Part shown: positions 24,907-33,052 of the stretch, piece after piece
How positions within the stretch are numbered: the first letter of the stretch is position 1
Layout of the letters: each line of letters starts with the position of its first letter
Source: CAYZTD01 sp964638155
GTDB lineage: Archaea; Thermoplasmatota; E2; DHVEG-1
Direction: 5' to 3'
Length of the DNA: 52,591 nucleotides
Assembly: GCA_964638155.1 (NCBI GenBank)
Contig: CAZWYI010000013.1
Coordinates: 1-52,591 of the forward strand
The notes under the pieces: generated by a model
What the model was told of the DNA's origin: nothing
What the model saw: the letters and a program-made list of their open reading frames with translations, nothing else
The model's database searches: none
Translations under genes and position numbers: made by a program

Positions 24907-26181
24907 ATGTCAAAAAATATTTCAATTATTGGAACAGGTTACGTAGGTCTTGTAAGTGGTGTTTGTTTTGCATCTTTAGGTCATAATGTAATCTGTGTTG
25001 ATGTTGACAAAGAAAAGGTAAACAAGATCAATAATGGTGTTTCACCTATCTATGAAAAAGAATTAAATGCTCTGCTAAAAAAACATAAAACACGCATCAA
25101 AGCTACTACCTCCTATCAAAAAGCAATAAAACATAGCGATATTACGTTTATCTGTGTGGGAACACCATCTTTAGATGATGGAGATATCGATTTATCCTAC
25201 ATTGATAAAGCAGTGGAATCTATTGCAGCTGAAATAAAAAAGAAAACAAACTTCCATAGTATAATTGTAAAAAGCACGGTTGCCCCTGGGACAACAAAAC
25301 ATCATGTAATACCGTTACTTGAAAAAAAATCTGGGAAAAAAGCGGGAGATGATTTTGGAGTAGGAATGAACCCTGAATTTCTACGTGAAGGAGTTGCAGT
25401 CAACGATTTTTTAAATCCGGATAGAGTGGTAAATGGAGCATATGACAATAAAACCAAAGACATCTTGAAAAAACTCTACAAAGAGTTCTCATGTCCAATA
25501 GTTGAAACTTCTCTTACTGCTGCTGAAATGATAAAATATGCAAGTAACTCATTTTTGGCTGCAAAAATAAGTTTTATAAATGAAATCGGGAATTTTTGTA
25601 AAAAACTAGAAATTGATACATATGAAGTCGCAGATGGAATTGGTCTTGATAAACGCATAGAACGAGCCTTTTTAAATTCTGGAATAGGCTGGGGGGGAAG
25701 CTGTTTTCCAAAAGACACAAAAGCTTTAAAAGCATGGGCTGAAAAAGAAAATATACCCAGTTATATGATCAAAAGTACGATAGATGTAAATGAAAACCAG
25801 CCATTACAACTAATAAAATTACTAAAAAAACATATACCTAAATTAAAGAATAAAAAAATAGGTGTACTTGGTCTTTCTTTTAAACCAAATACTGATGATA
25901 TAAGAGATAGCCGGTCTATTCCAATTATTAAAAAATTAATAAAAGAAGGTGCAAAAGTTAAAACATATGATCCAAAAGCAATTCCTAATTTTAAAAAATT
26001 ATTTCCAGATATAAAATATTGTAAAAATCCTGAAGAAGTATTGGATTCAGAAGCTGTATTAATTACAACTTTATGGAATGAATTTAAAAAATTAGATTAC
26101 ACTGGTAAAATTGTGATTGATGGAAGAAGATTAATTGATGCTAAAAAAACCGCAAAAATATATGAAGGAGTGTGTTGGTAA
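24907..26181 (+). CDS. UDP-glucose 6-dehydrogenase
   Basis: A 424-residue protein from the chosen ATG (24907), with Rossmann motif IIGTGYVGLVSG near the N-terminus, CVGTPS, VKSTVAPGT, NPEFLREGVAVNDFLNPDR, and the catalytic Cys in GIGWGGSCFPKDTKALKA. The C-terminal domain has LGLSFKPNTDDIRDSRSIPI, typical of the UDP-glucose/GDP-mannose dehydrogenase superfamily and of UGDH within it. It oxidises UDP-glucose to UDP-glucuronate with two NAD. It is followed after 4 bp by the GalU-type gene that makes UDP-glucose, and UDP-GlcA could be epimerised by the 5336 product. UDP-ManNAc dehydrogenase is less likely because of the GalU partner. Confidence 0.92.
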   Translation: MSKNISIIGTGYVGLVSGVCFASLGHNVICVDVDKEKVNKINNGVSPIYEKELNALLKKHKTRIKATTSYQKAIKHSDITFICVGTPSLDDGDIDLSYIDKAVESIAAEIKKKTNFHSIIVKSTVAPGTTKHHVIPLLEKKSGKKAGDDFGVGMNPEFLREGVAVNDFLNPDRVVNGAYDNKTKDILKKLYKEFSCPIVETSLTAAEMIKYASNSFLAAKISFINEIGNFCKKLEIDTYEVADGIGLDKRIERAFLNSGIGWGGSCFPKDTKALKAWAEKENIPSYMIKSTIDVNENQPLQLIKLLKKHIPKLKNKKIGVLGLSFKPNTDDIRDSRSIPIIKKLIKEGAKVKTYDPKAIPNFKKLFPDIKYCKNPEEVLDSEAVLITTLWNEFKKLDYTGKIVIDGRRLIDAKKTAKIYEGVCW

Positions 26182-26185
26182 AAAT

Positions 26186-27064
26186 ATGAAAGTAAAAAAG
26201 GCTGTTATCCCTGCAGCAGGAATGGGCACTCGTTTCCTACCCATTACTAAATCCATGCCAAAAGAAATGCTACCCCTAATTGACACTCCCGCTATTCATT
26301 ATGTAGTAGAAGAAGCAGTACTATCAGGAATTGATGATGTAATAATAATTACTGGTAGAGGAAAAAGATCTATCGAAGATTATTTTGATGAAAATCCAGA
26401 ATTAAATATGCATCTTAAAAGAAAAGAAAAAAAAGAACTACTAAAAAAAGTTGAAAAAATTTCTTCACTAGCTGATGTACATTATATCCGCCAGAAAGAT
26501 CCAAAGGGACTACCTGATGCAATTTTACAGGCAGAAAAACATGTGGGAAATGAACCATTTGCAGTACTTCTAGGAGATGACATTATAGAAAGTAAAATAC
26601 CCTGTACAAAACAACTTATAAATATTTTTGAAAAATATAATTCATCGGTATTAGCAACTCTTGAAGTACCTATAGAAGAAATACATAAATATGGATCAAT
26701 AAAAGCAAAAAAACTTGATAAAAATTCAAACCAATTAGCTTTGCTACAAGATATAATAGAAAAACCCAGCCCAAAAAAAGCACCTTCAAATATCGCCTCA
26801 ATTGGTAGATATATTTTTACTTCCAACTTTTTTGATTGTGCAAAAAATACAAAACCCGGGATTAACAACGAACTTCAAATTTCAGATACAATAAGATTAC
26901 TAACTGAAAAAGAAAACATATATACGTTTGGTTTTAACGGTAAAAGATATGATATCGGAGATAAATTAGGATATCTTAAAGCAATCATTGACTTTTCAAC
27001 AAAAAACAATGAGATAGGATATCAATTAAAAAAATATATCAAAAAACGTTCAAACCAATTCTAA
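26186..27064 (+). CDS. galU: UTP-glucose-1-phosphate uridylyltransferase
   Basis: A 292-residue protein from the ATG at 26186, which follows a GGAG site at about 26166 and the dehydrogenase stop (26179-26181). An in-frame start at 26135 would add 17 residues overlapping the upstream gene. VIPAAGMGTRFLPITKSMPK is the GalU signature. KEMLPLIDTPAIHYVVEEAV, IIITGRGKRSIEDYFDE, AVLLGDDII and ASIGRYIFTSNFF follow. It makes UDP-glucose for the preceding dehydrogenase, giving UDP-glucuronate. The pair resembles AglF/AglM-type N-glycan gene pairs of haloarchaea. Confidence 0.92.
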   Translation: MKVKKAVIPAAGMGTRFLPITKSMPKEMLPLIDTPAIHYVVEEAVLSGIDDVIIITGRGKRSIEDYFDENPELNMHLKRKEKKELLKKVEKISSLADVHYIRQKDPKGLPDAILQAEKHVGNEPFAVLLGDDIIESKIPCTKQLINIFEKYNSSVLATLEVPIEEIHKYGSIKAKKLDKNSNQLALLQDIIEKPSPKKAPSNIASIGRYIFTSNFFDCAKNTKPGINNELQISDTIRLLTEKENIYTFGFNGKRYDIGDKLGYLKAIIDFSTKNNEIGYQLKKYIKKRSNQF

Positions 27065-27068
27065 TAAG

Positions 27069-27905
27069 TTATTCTTTGTTTCTCATAAATAGATTTATAA
27101 AACGAACAATTTTAATATTCTTTTTTGAAATTATTGAAGTTGAATAGAAAAATGTAACAATACAAAATTTAAAAAATAGATATACCTTTTTTTTCAAATT
27201 AAGATATTTTATATCCCTAAAATGTTTCTTGTGAAACAATATATAGCCAAAAATTTTATTCTTTGGATTAGAAGAAATCTGAGTCTCAGGTTGATCTTTT
27301 ATAACCATAACTTCATCTAGATAATCAAATTCACCCACTTTAGAAATCCTATAAAAAAAATCATGATTTTGTTCACTAGGTAAACTTTCATCAAAAAAAC
27401 CAACTTTTTCTATTGCACTTGTTTTTATAAGTATTGTTGATGTTTCAATATCTGAAAAGTTCAATAATAGATTTTTAGAAATTTTTCCTTTTAAATGTGG
27501 TGATCTTTTTGTTTGAGTTAATTTGTCGAAATATTGACATCCAACAAAAACTAATTTCTTGTTTTTATTAAATAACTCTACTTGTTTTTTTAACTTATTT
27601 TTATCAGAATAATAATCATCGTCATCAAGGAATGCAATATAGTCTCCTCTACTTTTTCTAAGCCCAAGATTCCTTGAGAAATTTGGACCTTTATTTCTGG
27701 AATTCTTAATATAAAAAATTCTCTGGTCTCTTAATTTTTTAATGTTATCCTTAGTATTGTCTGATGACGCGTCATCTACAATTATCAACTCTAAATTTGA
27801 ATAATTTTGATCTAAAACAGAGCGAACTGCTCTTTTTAGAAGAAAACTCCTATTATAAGTAGGAATAATTACACTTATTTTTTCTTTATTATTATTTTTT
27901 AACAT
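27069..27905 (-). CDS. GT2 glycosyltransferase
   Basis: A 278-residue GT-A family 2 enzyme. ISVIIPTYNRSFLLKRAVRS (residues 10-29), LIIVDDASSDNTKDNI (about 38-53), NKGPNFSRNLGLRKSRGDYI and the DxD-type AFLDDDDYY (about 91-99) are all present. SEQNHDFFYRISKVG supplies the later ED-like acceptor region. No transmembrane segment was seen, although the C-terminal FFKFCIVTFFYSTSIIS is hydrophobic and may contact the membrane. It overlaps the sulfatase gene by 14 bp, so they are co-translated. Donor sugar unknown. Confidence 0.88.
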   Translation of the reverse strand: MLKNNNKEKISVIIPTYNRSFLLKRAVRSVLDQNYSNLELIIVDDASSDNTKDNIKKLRDQRIFYIKNSRNKGPNFSRNLGLRKSRGDYIAFLDDDDYYSDKNKLKKQVELFNKNKKLVFVGCQYFDKLTQTKRSPHLKGKISKNLLLNFSDIETSTILIKTSAIEKVGFFDESLPSEQNHDFFYRISKVGEFDYLDEVMVIKDQPETQISSNPKNKIFGYILFHKKHFRDIKYLNLKKKVYLFFKFCIVTFFYSTSIISKKNIKIVRFINLFMRNKE

Positions 27906-29208
27906 TTTCTTGCTTTACTCTCATTATAGATTTCGTTAGTTTTTCTTTGCGTATCAATTCTTGTCTTTTTTTTTGTTCTTCTTGATTATTTTTAATATGG
28001 TCTAATATTTTTTGTTCGAGTTTTTTAATAATTTCTTTTTTTTCTTCATTTGTAAAAATATTATTTTTTTCTTTTGGGTCCTCTCTAAGATTATACAATT
28101 CTTTTTTATTTCCATCTGAAATTAATTTCCATTCTTTGTCACGATATGCTGTAATTCTTTTTTTTCCTAATGCTTCAGCAATTATGTAATCTTCTGAATC
28201 CAAAAAGTTTTTTCCTTGAAATGATTTTTTTTCTTTAATACCTAGAAATGATAACAGAGTTGGAGCAAGATCAAGTAAGGAAATTGGTTTTTCAACAATT
28301 TTATTTTTAATATTTTTGCCATAAAAAATCAAGGGTATATGAAGCAATTCGTCATATAATTTTTCAATGTGACTCAAATCACCATGTTCTCGAAATTCTT
28401 CTCCATGATCCGAAGTTATTATAAAAATTGTTTCAGGATAATTTTTTTCAATTTTATTAATAAGAGTTTCAATAATCTCATCGGTATAGCGTATAGATCC
28501 GTCATATAAATTTATATAATCTTTGAGTTGGCTTTCAGATATTTTGTCTCTACTTTTAATATCATTAATTTTTTTCCCCATCCAAATTTTTTTATAATGA
28601 GAATAAGTTTTAACATTAATTTTTTTTAGATGTCTATTTGGGGGTACGAATGGCATATGTACATCCATATAATGTATCCAAAGAAAGAAAGGTTCTCTGA
28701 TTTGTTCCAACCATTGAAATGTTTCTTTGTTAATATTTTTACCAGTTTCGTGTGGTAATTGATGGAAAAATAACGCTCTCACTCCTTTCATGAGTTCATG
28801 ATATTTTTTTGTTAATGTTTTTCTCTTAATATCCTCTTCTACTCGTCCAATTAAAAAATCGTTAAAATAATCAAATCCTCTATCATATTTATAAAATTTT
28901 GAAACATACGGATTTGAATGTATGCCACCAGTTGTATATCCATGATTTTTTAAAACTTCAGCAATAGATTTCCGTCCTTTATGAAAGCCTTTCCCTAAAG
29001 CCTCATCGTTAAAAAGTAAAGGATAAGTAGAAGATAAAAAAGAGGGGACAGAATGTCTTGTATTTGGCCCGTTTGAAAATGCATTTTTAAAAAACAGACC
29101 TTTCTTAGCTAGTTTATCAAGAAAAGGACTCGTATTTCGATGATAGCCCATACATCCAAGATGATCTGCACGAAGACAATCAATCGTAATCAATATAACA
29201 TTAGTCAT
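27892..29208 (-). CDS. Sulfatase-fold hydrolase (alkaline phosphatase superfamily)
   Basis: About 438 residues. NVILITIDCLRADHLGCMGY at the N-terminus supplies the metal-binding Asp pair. Then NTRHSVPSFLSSTYPLLF at about 50-67, IHYMDVHMPFVPP, FIITSDHGEEFREHGD (about 264-279) and PLIFYGK. In formylglycine sulfatases the nucleophile lies in C/S-x-P-S-R; here the equivalent is S-V-P-S-F, with Ser instead of Cys and no Arg, so it may be a Ser-type sulfatase or a phospho-transferase/hydrolase of the same fold. ATG at 29208 is preferred over an in-frame TTG at 29211. No signal peptide, so cytoplasmic. It is co-transcribed with the GT2 gene at 27069. Confidence 0.8.
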   Translation of the reverse strand: MTNVILITIDCLRADHLGCMGYHRNTSPFLDKLAKKGLFFKNAFSNGPNTRHSVPSFLSSTYPLLFNDEALGKGFHKGRKSIAEVLKNHGYTTGGIHSNPYVSKFYKYDRGFDYFNDFLIGRVEEDIKRKTLTKKYHELMKGVRALFFHQLPHETGKNINKETFQWLEQIREPFFLWIHYMDVHMPFVPPNRHLKKINVKTYSHYKKIWMGKKINDIKSRDKISESQLKDYINLYDGSIRYTDEIIETLINKIEKNYPETIFIITSDHGEEFREHGDLSHIEKLYDELLHIPLIFYGKNIKNKIVEKPISLLDLAPTLLSFLGIKEKKSFQGKNFLDSEDYIIAEALGKKRITAYRDKEWKLISDGNKKELYNLREDPKEKNNIFTNEEKKEIIKKLEQKILDHIKNNQEEQKKRQELIRKEKLTKSIMRVKQENVKK

Positions 29209-29291
29209 CAACTAGAGGGTAATAAATCCGACCTATTTTAAGATTACAACAAACCAAAAACTCTATAGATATCAAATATATTTGAAGAAAT

Positions 29292-30059
29292 GTGTTAATA
29301 AGCATTGTAATCACTGTCAAAAATGAAGATGATACGATTGAATCTCTATTAAAAAGCTTAATTATTCAAAAACCTCCATTTGAGATAATAATTGTAGATG
29401 CTAATAGTTCTGATGCAACTCGAGAAATTATTGAAAAATATAAGGCTAAATATGATTCGATTAAAATGTTTGTTAAAGAGGGAAGCCGTGGAAATGGTAG
29501 AAATTTTGGGGTGTCAAAAGCAAAGGGAGAAATAGTAGCATTTACAGATGGTGGATGTACAGCTAGTAAAAACTGGCTAGAAAATATAAGAAAAAAAATT
29601 AACGAAGGATATGATGTTGTTGCAGGTAAAACAATAAATACGGGTTCATTTAAGGAAACAAAAAGAGTAAAAGTTATACAAAACGGATATGATATCACTT
29701 GGCCTTCATGTAATCTTGCATATAAAAAACAACTTTTTGAAAAGATTAATGGATTTGATGAACATTTTATTACAGCAGAAGATATTGATCTAAATTTTAA
29801 AGCTGTAAAAACAGGTGCAAAAATAGGATATGCAGAAAATGCAATTATTTACCGGACATCTGCACCATCATTTTATAATTTTATTCAACAATCTTTCTGG
29901 TACGGCTATGGTAGAAAACAACTATCATTAAAACATGGGAATCTTTGGAAAAGTTACTCAGCAAATCAAATGTTTAATACACAGTTGACATTAAAAGGTA
30001 TTATACGGCTTGTTTTTGGTTTTTTTGGGTATCTTTTTTGCAAAATAAAAGAGAAATAA
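29292..30059 (+). CDS. GT2 glycosyltransferase
   Basis: A 255-residue protein starting at GTG (29292). SIVITVKNEDDTIESLLKSL at the N-terminus, IIIVDANSSDATREII, GSRGNGRNFGVSKAKGEIVA, FTDGGCTASKNWLENI (with the DxG/D metal site) and GFDEHFITAEDIDLNFKAVK (the ED motif) are a complete GT2 core. A hydrophobic C-terminal segment (IRLVFGFFGYLFCKI) may be a membrane contact. It is divergent from the sulfatase operon with an 80-bp shared gap. Donor unknown. Confidence 0.87.
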   Translation: MLISIVITVKNEDDTIESLLKSLIIQKPPFEIIIVDANSSDATREIIEKYKAKYDSIKMFVKEGSRGNGRNFGVSKAKGEIVAFTDGGCTASKNWLENIRKKINEGYDVVAGKTINTGSFKETKRVKVIQNGYDITWPSCNLAYKKQLFEKINGFDEHFITAEDIDLNFKAVKTGAKIGYAENAIIYRTSAPSFYNFIQQSFWYGYGRKQLSLKHGNLWKSYSANQMFNTQLTLKGIIRLVFGFFGYLFCKIKEK

Positions 30060-30087
30060 GCACATAAAGAGTTTTTCAGTTTAAAAA

Positions 30088-31020
30088 TTATTTTTCAAGT
30101 AAATCTTTTATCGCTTTTCTAACCGCCTCATCAGACGAAAGGGCTGGTTTCCAACCAAGTTTTTTAATTTTACTTATATCAAACTGAAAATGCGGTACAT
30201 CTCCCTTCCATCCACGTTTTCCACCGGTATAACTAAATTTTACATCTTTAAGCCCCATTTCTTCAACAACAAGTTCTCCAATGCGTGTAACTCTTGTTGC
30301 TGAATCAACACCTAGATTAAACACATTGATTTCTTCATCTGAGTTCATAAACCCGTGCATAATTCCATCCACACATTCAGTAACATAAAGATAAGGCTTT
30401 TTTTGTTTACCGTCACCAAGGATTTCAAGTTCATGAGGATTATTTTTTAGTTTATTGATAAAATCAACAATTACTCCATGTGTTCCACGTATACCTACAA
30501 CATTTGCAAATCTATATATCCAACCTTGCATGTCAAAGGTATGAGCAAAAGAACTAATCATTCCTTCTGATGCAAGCTTTGCAGCACCATAAACTGAAAT
30601 AGGTAAAAGTGGACCATAATCTTCAGGAAGTGGTTTCTCTGGAGTTTCTCCATATATAACACTACTTGAAGAAAAAACTATTTTTTCAACATCATTTTTT
30701 CTCATTGAATCAAGCAAATTATATGATGCCTGCATATCTTTTTCAGCAATAGATGGATCATCTGCACCACCCCTAACATCAGGATTAGCAGCAATGTGAA
30801 AAACAACATCATGGCCCTTAACTGCGTTTTCAACTTCTTTTTTGTTTAGTAAATCTTCTTTTATAAAAATAAAATTTTCATTATCAAAATGTTGATCGAT
30901 AAACTCTTTTTTTCCAGAGCTTAAATTATCAAAAACAGTAACCTTATGACCTTTTTCTATTAGTTTATCAACTAGATGACTTCCAATAAAACCAGCGCCA
31001 CCAGTGACAAATGCTTTCAT
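30088..31020 (-). CDS. UDP-glucose 4-epimerase-like NAD-dependent epimerase
   Basis: A 310-residue extended SDR with FVTGGAGFIGSHLVDKLIEK (residues 4-23), VFHIAANPDVRGGADDPSIA (about 75-94), FSSSSVIYGETPEKPLPEDY and the YxxxK motif as SVYGAAKLASEG (about 142-153). The AANPDVRGG form and the YRFANVVGIRGTHGVIVDFI segment are typical of archaeal GalE-like epimerases. The product is probably UDP-galactose or a related sugar, at the end of the glycan island. Length is normal. Confidence 0.87.
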   Translation of the reverse strand: MKAFVTGGAGFIGSHLVDKLIEKGHKVTVFDNLSSGKKEFIDQHFDNENFIFIKEDLLNKKEVENAVKGHDVVFHIAANPDVRGGADDPSIAEKDMQASYNLLDSMRKNDVEKIVFSSSSVIYGETPEKPLPEDYGPLLPISVYGAAKLASEGMISSFAHTFDMQGWIYRFANVVGIRGTHGVIVDFINKLKNNPHELEILGDGKQKKPYLYVTECVDGIMHGFMNSDEEINVFNLGVDSATRVTRIGELVVEEMGLKDVKFSYTGGKRGWKGDVPHFQFDISKIKKLGWKPALSSDEAVRKAIKDLLEK

Positions 31021-31090
31021 TTGTGTTTTTCTCCTTTTTGAAATCGGTCTATAATAGTTTTACTTAAGTAATTTTTCTTTTAAAATTTTA

Positions 31091-31128
31091 TAAAAAAAGA
31101 AAGGTTAGTAAAAAATAAGAATAACCTT
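31091..31128 (-). terminator. Hairpin plus T-run downstream of the cold-shock gene
   Basis: A 7-bp stem (AAGGTTA 31101-31107 with TAACCTT 31122-31128, 14-nt loop) is followed on the minus strand by TCTTTTTTTATA. It sits 44-81 bp after the cold-shock gene stop and looks like an intrinsic terminator. Archaea often terminate at T-runs alone. Confidence 0.5.
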
Positions 31129-31171
31129 AAAAAATTTTTATTAGATATTATGAACAGTAATTATCCTAAAT

Positions 31172-31363
31172 TTACTCTTTTTTAATATTTACTGCTTTTG
31201 GTCCTTTTTCACTTTCTTCTACTTCAAATTCTATAGTATCGCCTTCGTTTAGGAAGGTGCCTTGAGGTACAGCTGATCTGTGTATGAAGATATCGTTTCC
31301 ATCTTCGCCTTCAACAAAGCCGTATCCTTTTCTTGCATTATACCATTTTACTTTTCCATTCAT
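31172..31363 (-). CDS. Cold-shock-domain protein
   Basis: A 63-residue single cold-shock domain. MNGKVKWYNARKGYGFVEGE carries RNP1 (KGYGFV), DIFIHRSAV is RNP2, and the C-terminus GPKAVNIKKE is the usual end. It binds single-stranded RNA/DNA and acts as an RNA chaperone. It is preceded by a strong GGAGG site and is monocistronic. CspA-type proteins are common in bacteria and patchy in archaea, so a bacterial origin is plausible. Confidence 0.93.
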   Translation of the reverse strand: MNGKVKWYNARKGYGFVEGEDGNDIFIHRSAVPQGTFLNEGDTIEFEVEESEKGPKAVNIKKE

Positions 31364-31540
31364 TTACTTTTTTCCTCCTTATTTTGACTATAGGAGTCGT
31401 TTCTTATCAGCAAAAACTTAAATTTTCAACAAATTTTTTTGTCTTAAACCTTTGCTTTTGCCATTCTGCATGGATGATAAGGAGGTTTATATATATTTCT
31501 ATTGTTTTTTTTCTCTTTATATTTAAAAGCTTTTATGTAT

Positions 31541-31574
31541 ATTTTATATATTATAACCCTATTGTGAGCCGGCA
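31541..31574 (+). promoter_or_regulatory. Probable leaderless promoter of the polyprenol-kinase-like gene
   Basis: ATTTTATATA (31541-31550) is centred 28-29 bp before the ATG at 31575. No ribosome site intervenes. Confidence 0.4.
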
Positions 31575-32270
31575 ATGCTTGATACTCAGTTAGTAATTGA
31601 GTTTGTTTGGATTGTATTACTTGCCGTGTATTCCTTTGGTTTTATATTACTTACTAGAAAATTCTATGAATACATGATAAAAAAACGTATTAGAAAAAGT
31701 GTTGCTGTATATTATAACCGTAAGTTTATCCATATTTTTGCCGGAGGCGTAGTTGTACTAATTGTTCCTTTTGTTTTTTCTAGCCCCTGGTATCCACTTT
31801 TTGCTGGAATTTTACTTTCTCTTATTATGTTTTTTTTCCATAGATCTGGACGTATTCTCTATTGGTTTCAACATAAACGTGATTTTAATGATGTAACTTT
31901 TTGTTTTATGTGGGGGGTTGCAATTTTTATTTTATGGTATTTTTTTGATAACCCTTGGATTGCAGTTATTCCTCCTGCTTTTATTGCATTTGGTGATGGA
32001 GTTACTGGTATTGTCCGTAATTTTGGTTTTAAAGAAAGAAGCAAGCATCCTGTTGGAAACCTCTATATGGCTGGAGTATGTATTCCTATTGGTTATCTAT
32101 TTGCTGATATGGCTGGTATTGCTTTATGGGGTGTTGTTGCTGCAATTGTTGCAAGTTTATTTGAACGATACGAGTTTGGCCCTATTGATGATAATATCTT
32201 GATTACAGTTAGCTCTATTTTTGTACTCTTTATTGGTGGAATTATCGGTCCTATTGGATTGTTTTTTTAG
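31575..32270 (+). CDS. Dolichol/phytol-kinase-like membrane protein (SEC59 family)
   Basis: A 231-residue multi-pass protein with about seven hydrophobic segments. The cytoplasmic segment RKFIHIFAGGVVVLIVPFVF and IAFGDGVTGIVRNFGFKERS followed by KHPVGNLYMAGVC match the conserved GDGVTG...G...K...G(S/N)L signature of CTP-dependent dolichol/phytol kinases (COG0170). It would phosphorylate an isoprenoid alcohol, possibly recycling dolichol for N-glycosylation or geranylgeraniol for lipids. The following M23-like gene starts 11 bp after its stop. Substrate not determined. Confidence 0.8.
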   Translation: MLDTQLVIEFVWIVLLAVYSFGFILLTRKFYEYMIKKRIRKSVAVYYNRKFIHIFAGGVVVLIVPFVFSSPWYPLFAGILLSLIMFFFHRSGRILYWFQHKRDFNDVTFCFMWGVAIFILWYFFDNPWIAVIPPAFIAFGDGVTGIVRNFGFKERSKHPVGNLYMAGVCIPIGYLFADMAGIALWGVVAAIVASLFERYEFGPIDDNILITVSSIFVLFIGGIIGPIGLFF

Positions 32271-32280
32271 GTGATTATTT

Positions 32281-32769
32281 TTGTCTTTTTGGGAGGATCG
32301 AGGCGATAGGTTTCATTGCGGTGTTGATATCTATTTAAAGAAAGGTTCTAAAGTTGTTAGTTTTTCAAAAGGAAAGGTAATTAAAACAGGTGTTTTTACC
32401 ACATCTGATCAAGTTTATTACTGGAATAAAACATTTTATGTTGATGTAAAAATAAGTAATACTCTTTTTTGTAGATATGCTGAACTTGAGAAAATTAATG
32501 TATCTATTGGTGATAAAATAAAAAAAGGTGATATCATCGGATATGTTGGATTTGTTTTAAATAAAAATAAAATTGATAGTAATAGCCCAATTTATATTCA
32601 AAAGTTAAAAGAAAAAGGAAATACTTCTATGCTACATTTTGAACTATATAAAAATAAACCTATTGAGGTTTCAAATAAATGTTATCTTGGTGGGAACTGG
32701 TTTTGTAGTGAAAAGCCTAAAGGTTTAATTGATCCAACTAGTTTTTTAAAAGGTAAAATAAGTTTGTAA
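32281..32769 (+). CDS. M23 (LytM)-fold domain protein, probably inactive
   Basis: A 162-residue protein from TTG at 32281. FHCGVDIYLKKGSKVVSFSK contains the zinc motif HxxxD (residues about 12-16). The second motif reads MLHFELYK, keeping the zinc-binding second His of HxH but with Met where the general-base first His should be. KKGDIIGYVG is the usual beta-hairpin. No signal peptide is seen, so it is cytoplasmic as read. M23 enzymes cut peptidoglycan crosslinks, which archaea lack, so a binding or regulatory role is more likely. It is coupled to the kinase-like gene 11 bp upstream. The 32770-33038 gap has no other gene. Confidence 0.65.
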   Translation: MSFWEDRGDRFHCGVDIYLKKGSKVVSFSKGKVIKTGVFTTSDQVYYWNKTFYVDVKISNTLFCRYAELEKINVSIGDKIKKGDIIGYVGFVLNKNKIDSNSPIYIQKLKEKGNTSMLHFELYKNKPIEVSNKCYLGGNWFCSEKPKGLIDPTSFLKGKISL

Positions 32770-33014
32770 TTTTGCCATTTTTTTGCAAAATAACTTTGTT
32801 ATTTTTCCAAAAGTTAGCAGAATAATAAAGAAAAACTATTTGAATTCTAGATTAAGAGTTGGAATATAGATTTATATTTTCATTTATAATTCATAAGTTT
32901 AACTAAAATATATTGGTAAAATAAATTTAACCAAAAAAGAGAGATATTAATAAAATATAATTTACTAATATGGTTTAAAAAAGTAGGGTATTCATCTAAA
33001 AAATTATTTCATAA

Positions 33015-33052
33015 TTGAAAATAAAAAAATATGGATAATTATTTATCCATAT
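33015..33052 (-). terminator. Hairpin and T-run at the end of the MscS gene
   Basis: A perfect 10-bp stem, ATATGGATAA (33029-33038) with TTATCCATAT (33043-33052) and a 4-base loop, overlaps the MscS stop (33039-33041). On the minus strand it is followed by a T-rich run (33015-33028), the form of an intrinsic terminator. Confidence 0.55.

Noticed and set aside
31918..32202. A leucine-rich 94-codon frame inside the polyprenol-kinase-like gene
   Set aside because: It is an alternative frame of a membrane protein gene; the SEC59 signature is in the other frame.
32770..33038. tRNA or small RNA in the 269-bp gap
   Set aside because: No cloverleaf pattern or T-arm consensus is seen; the sequence is AT-rich with only the MscS hairpin.
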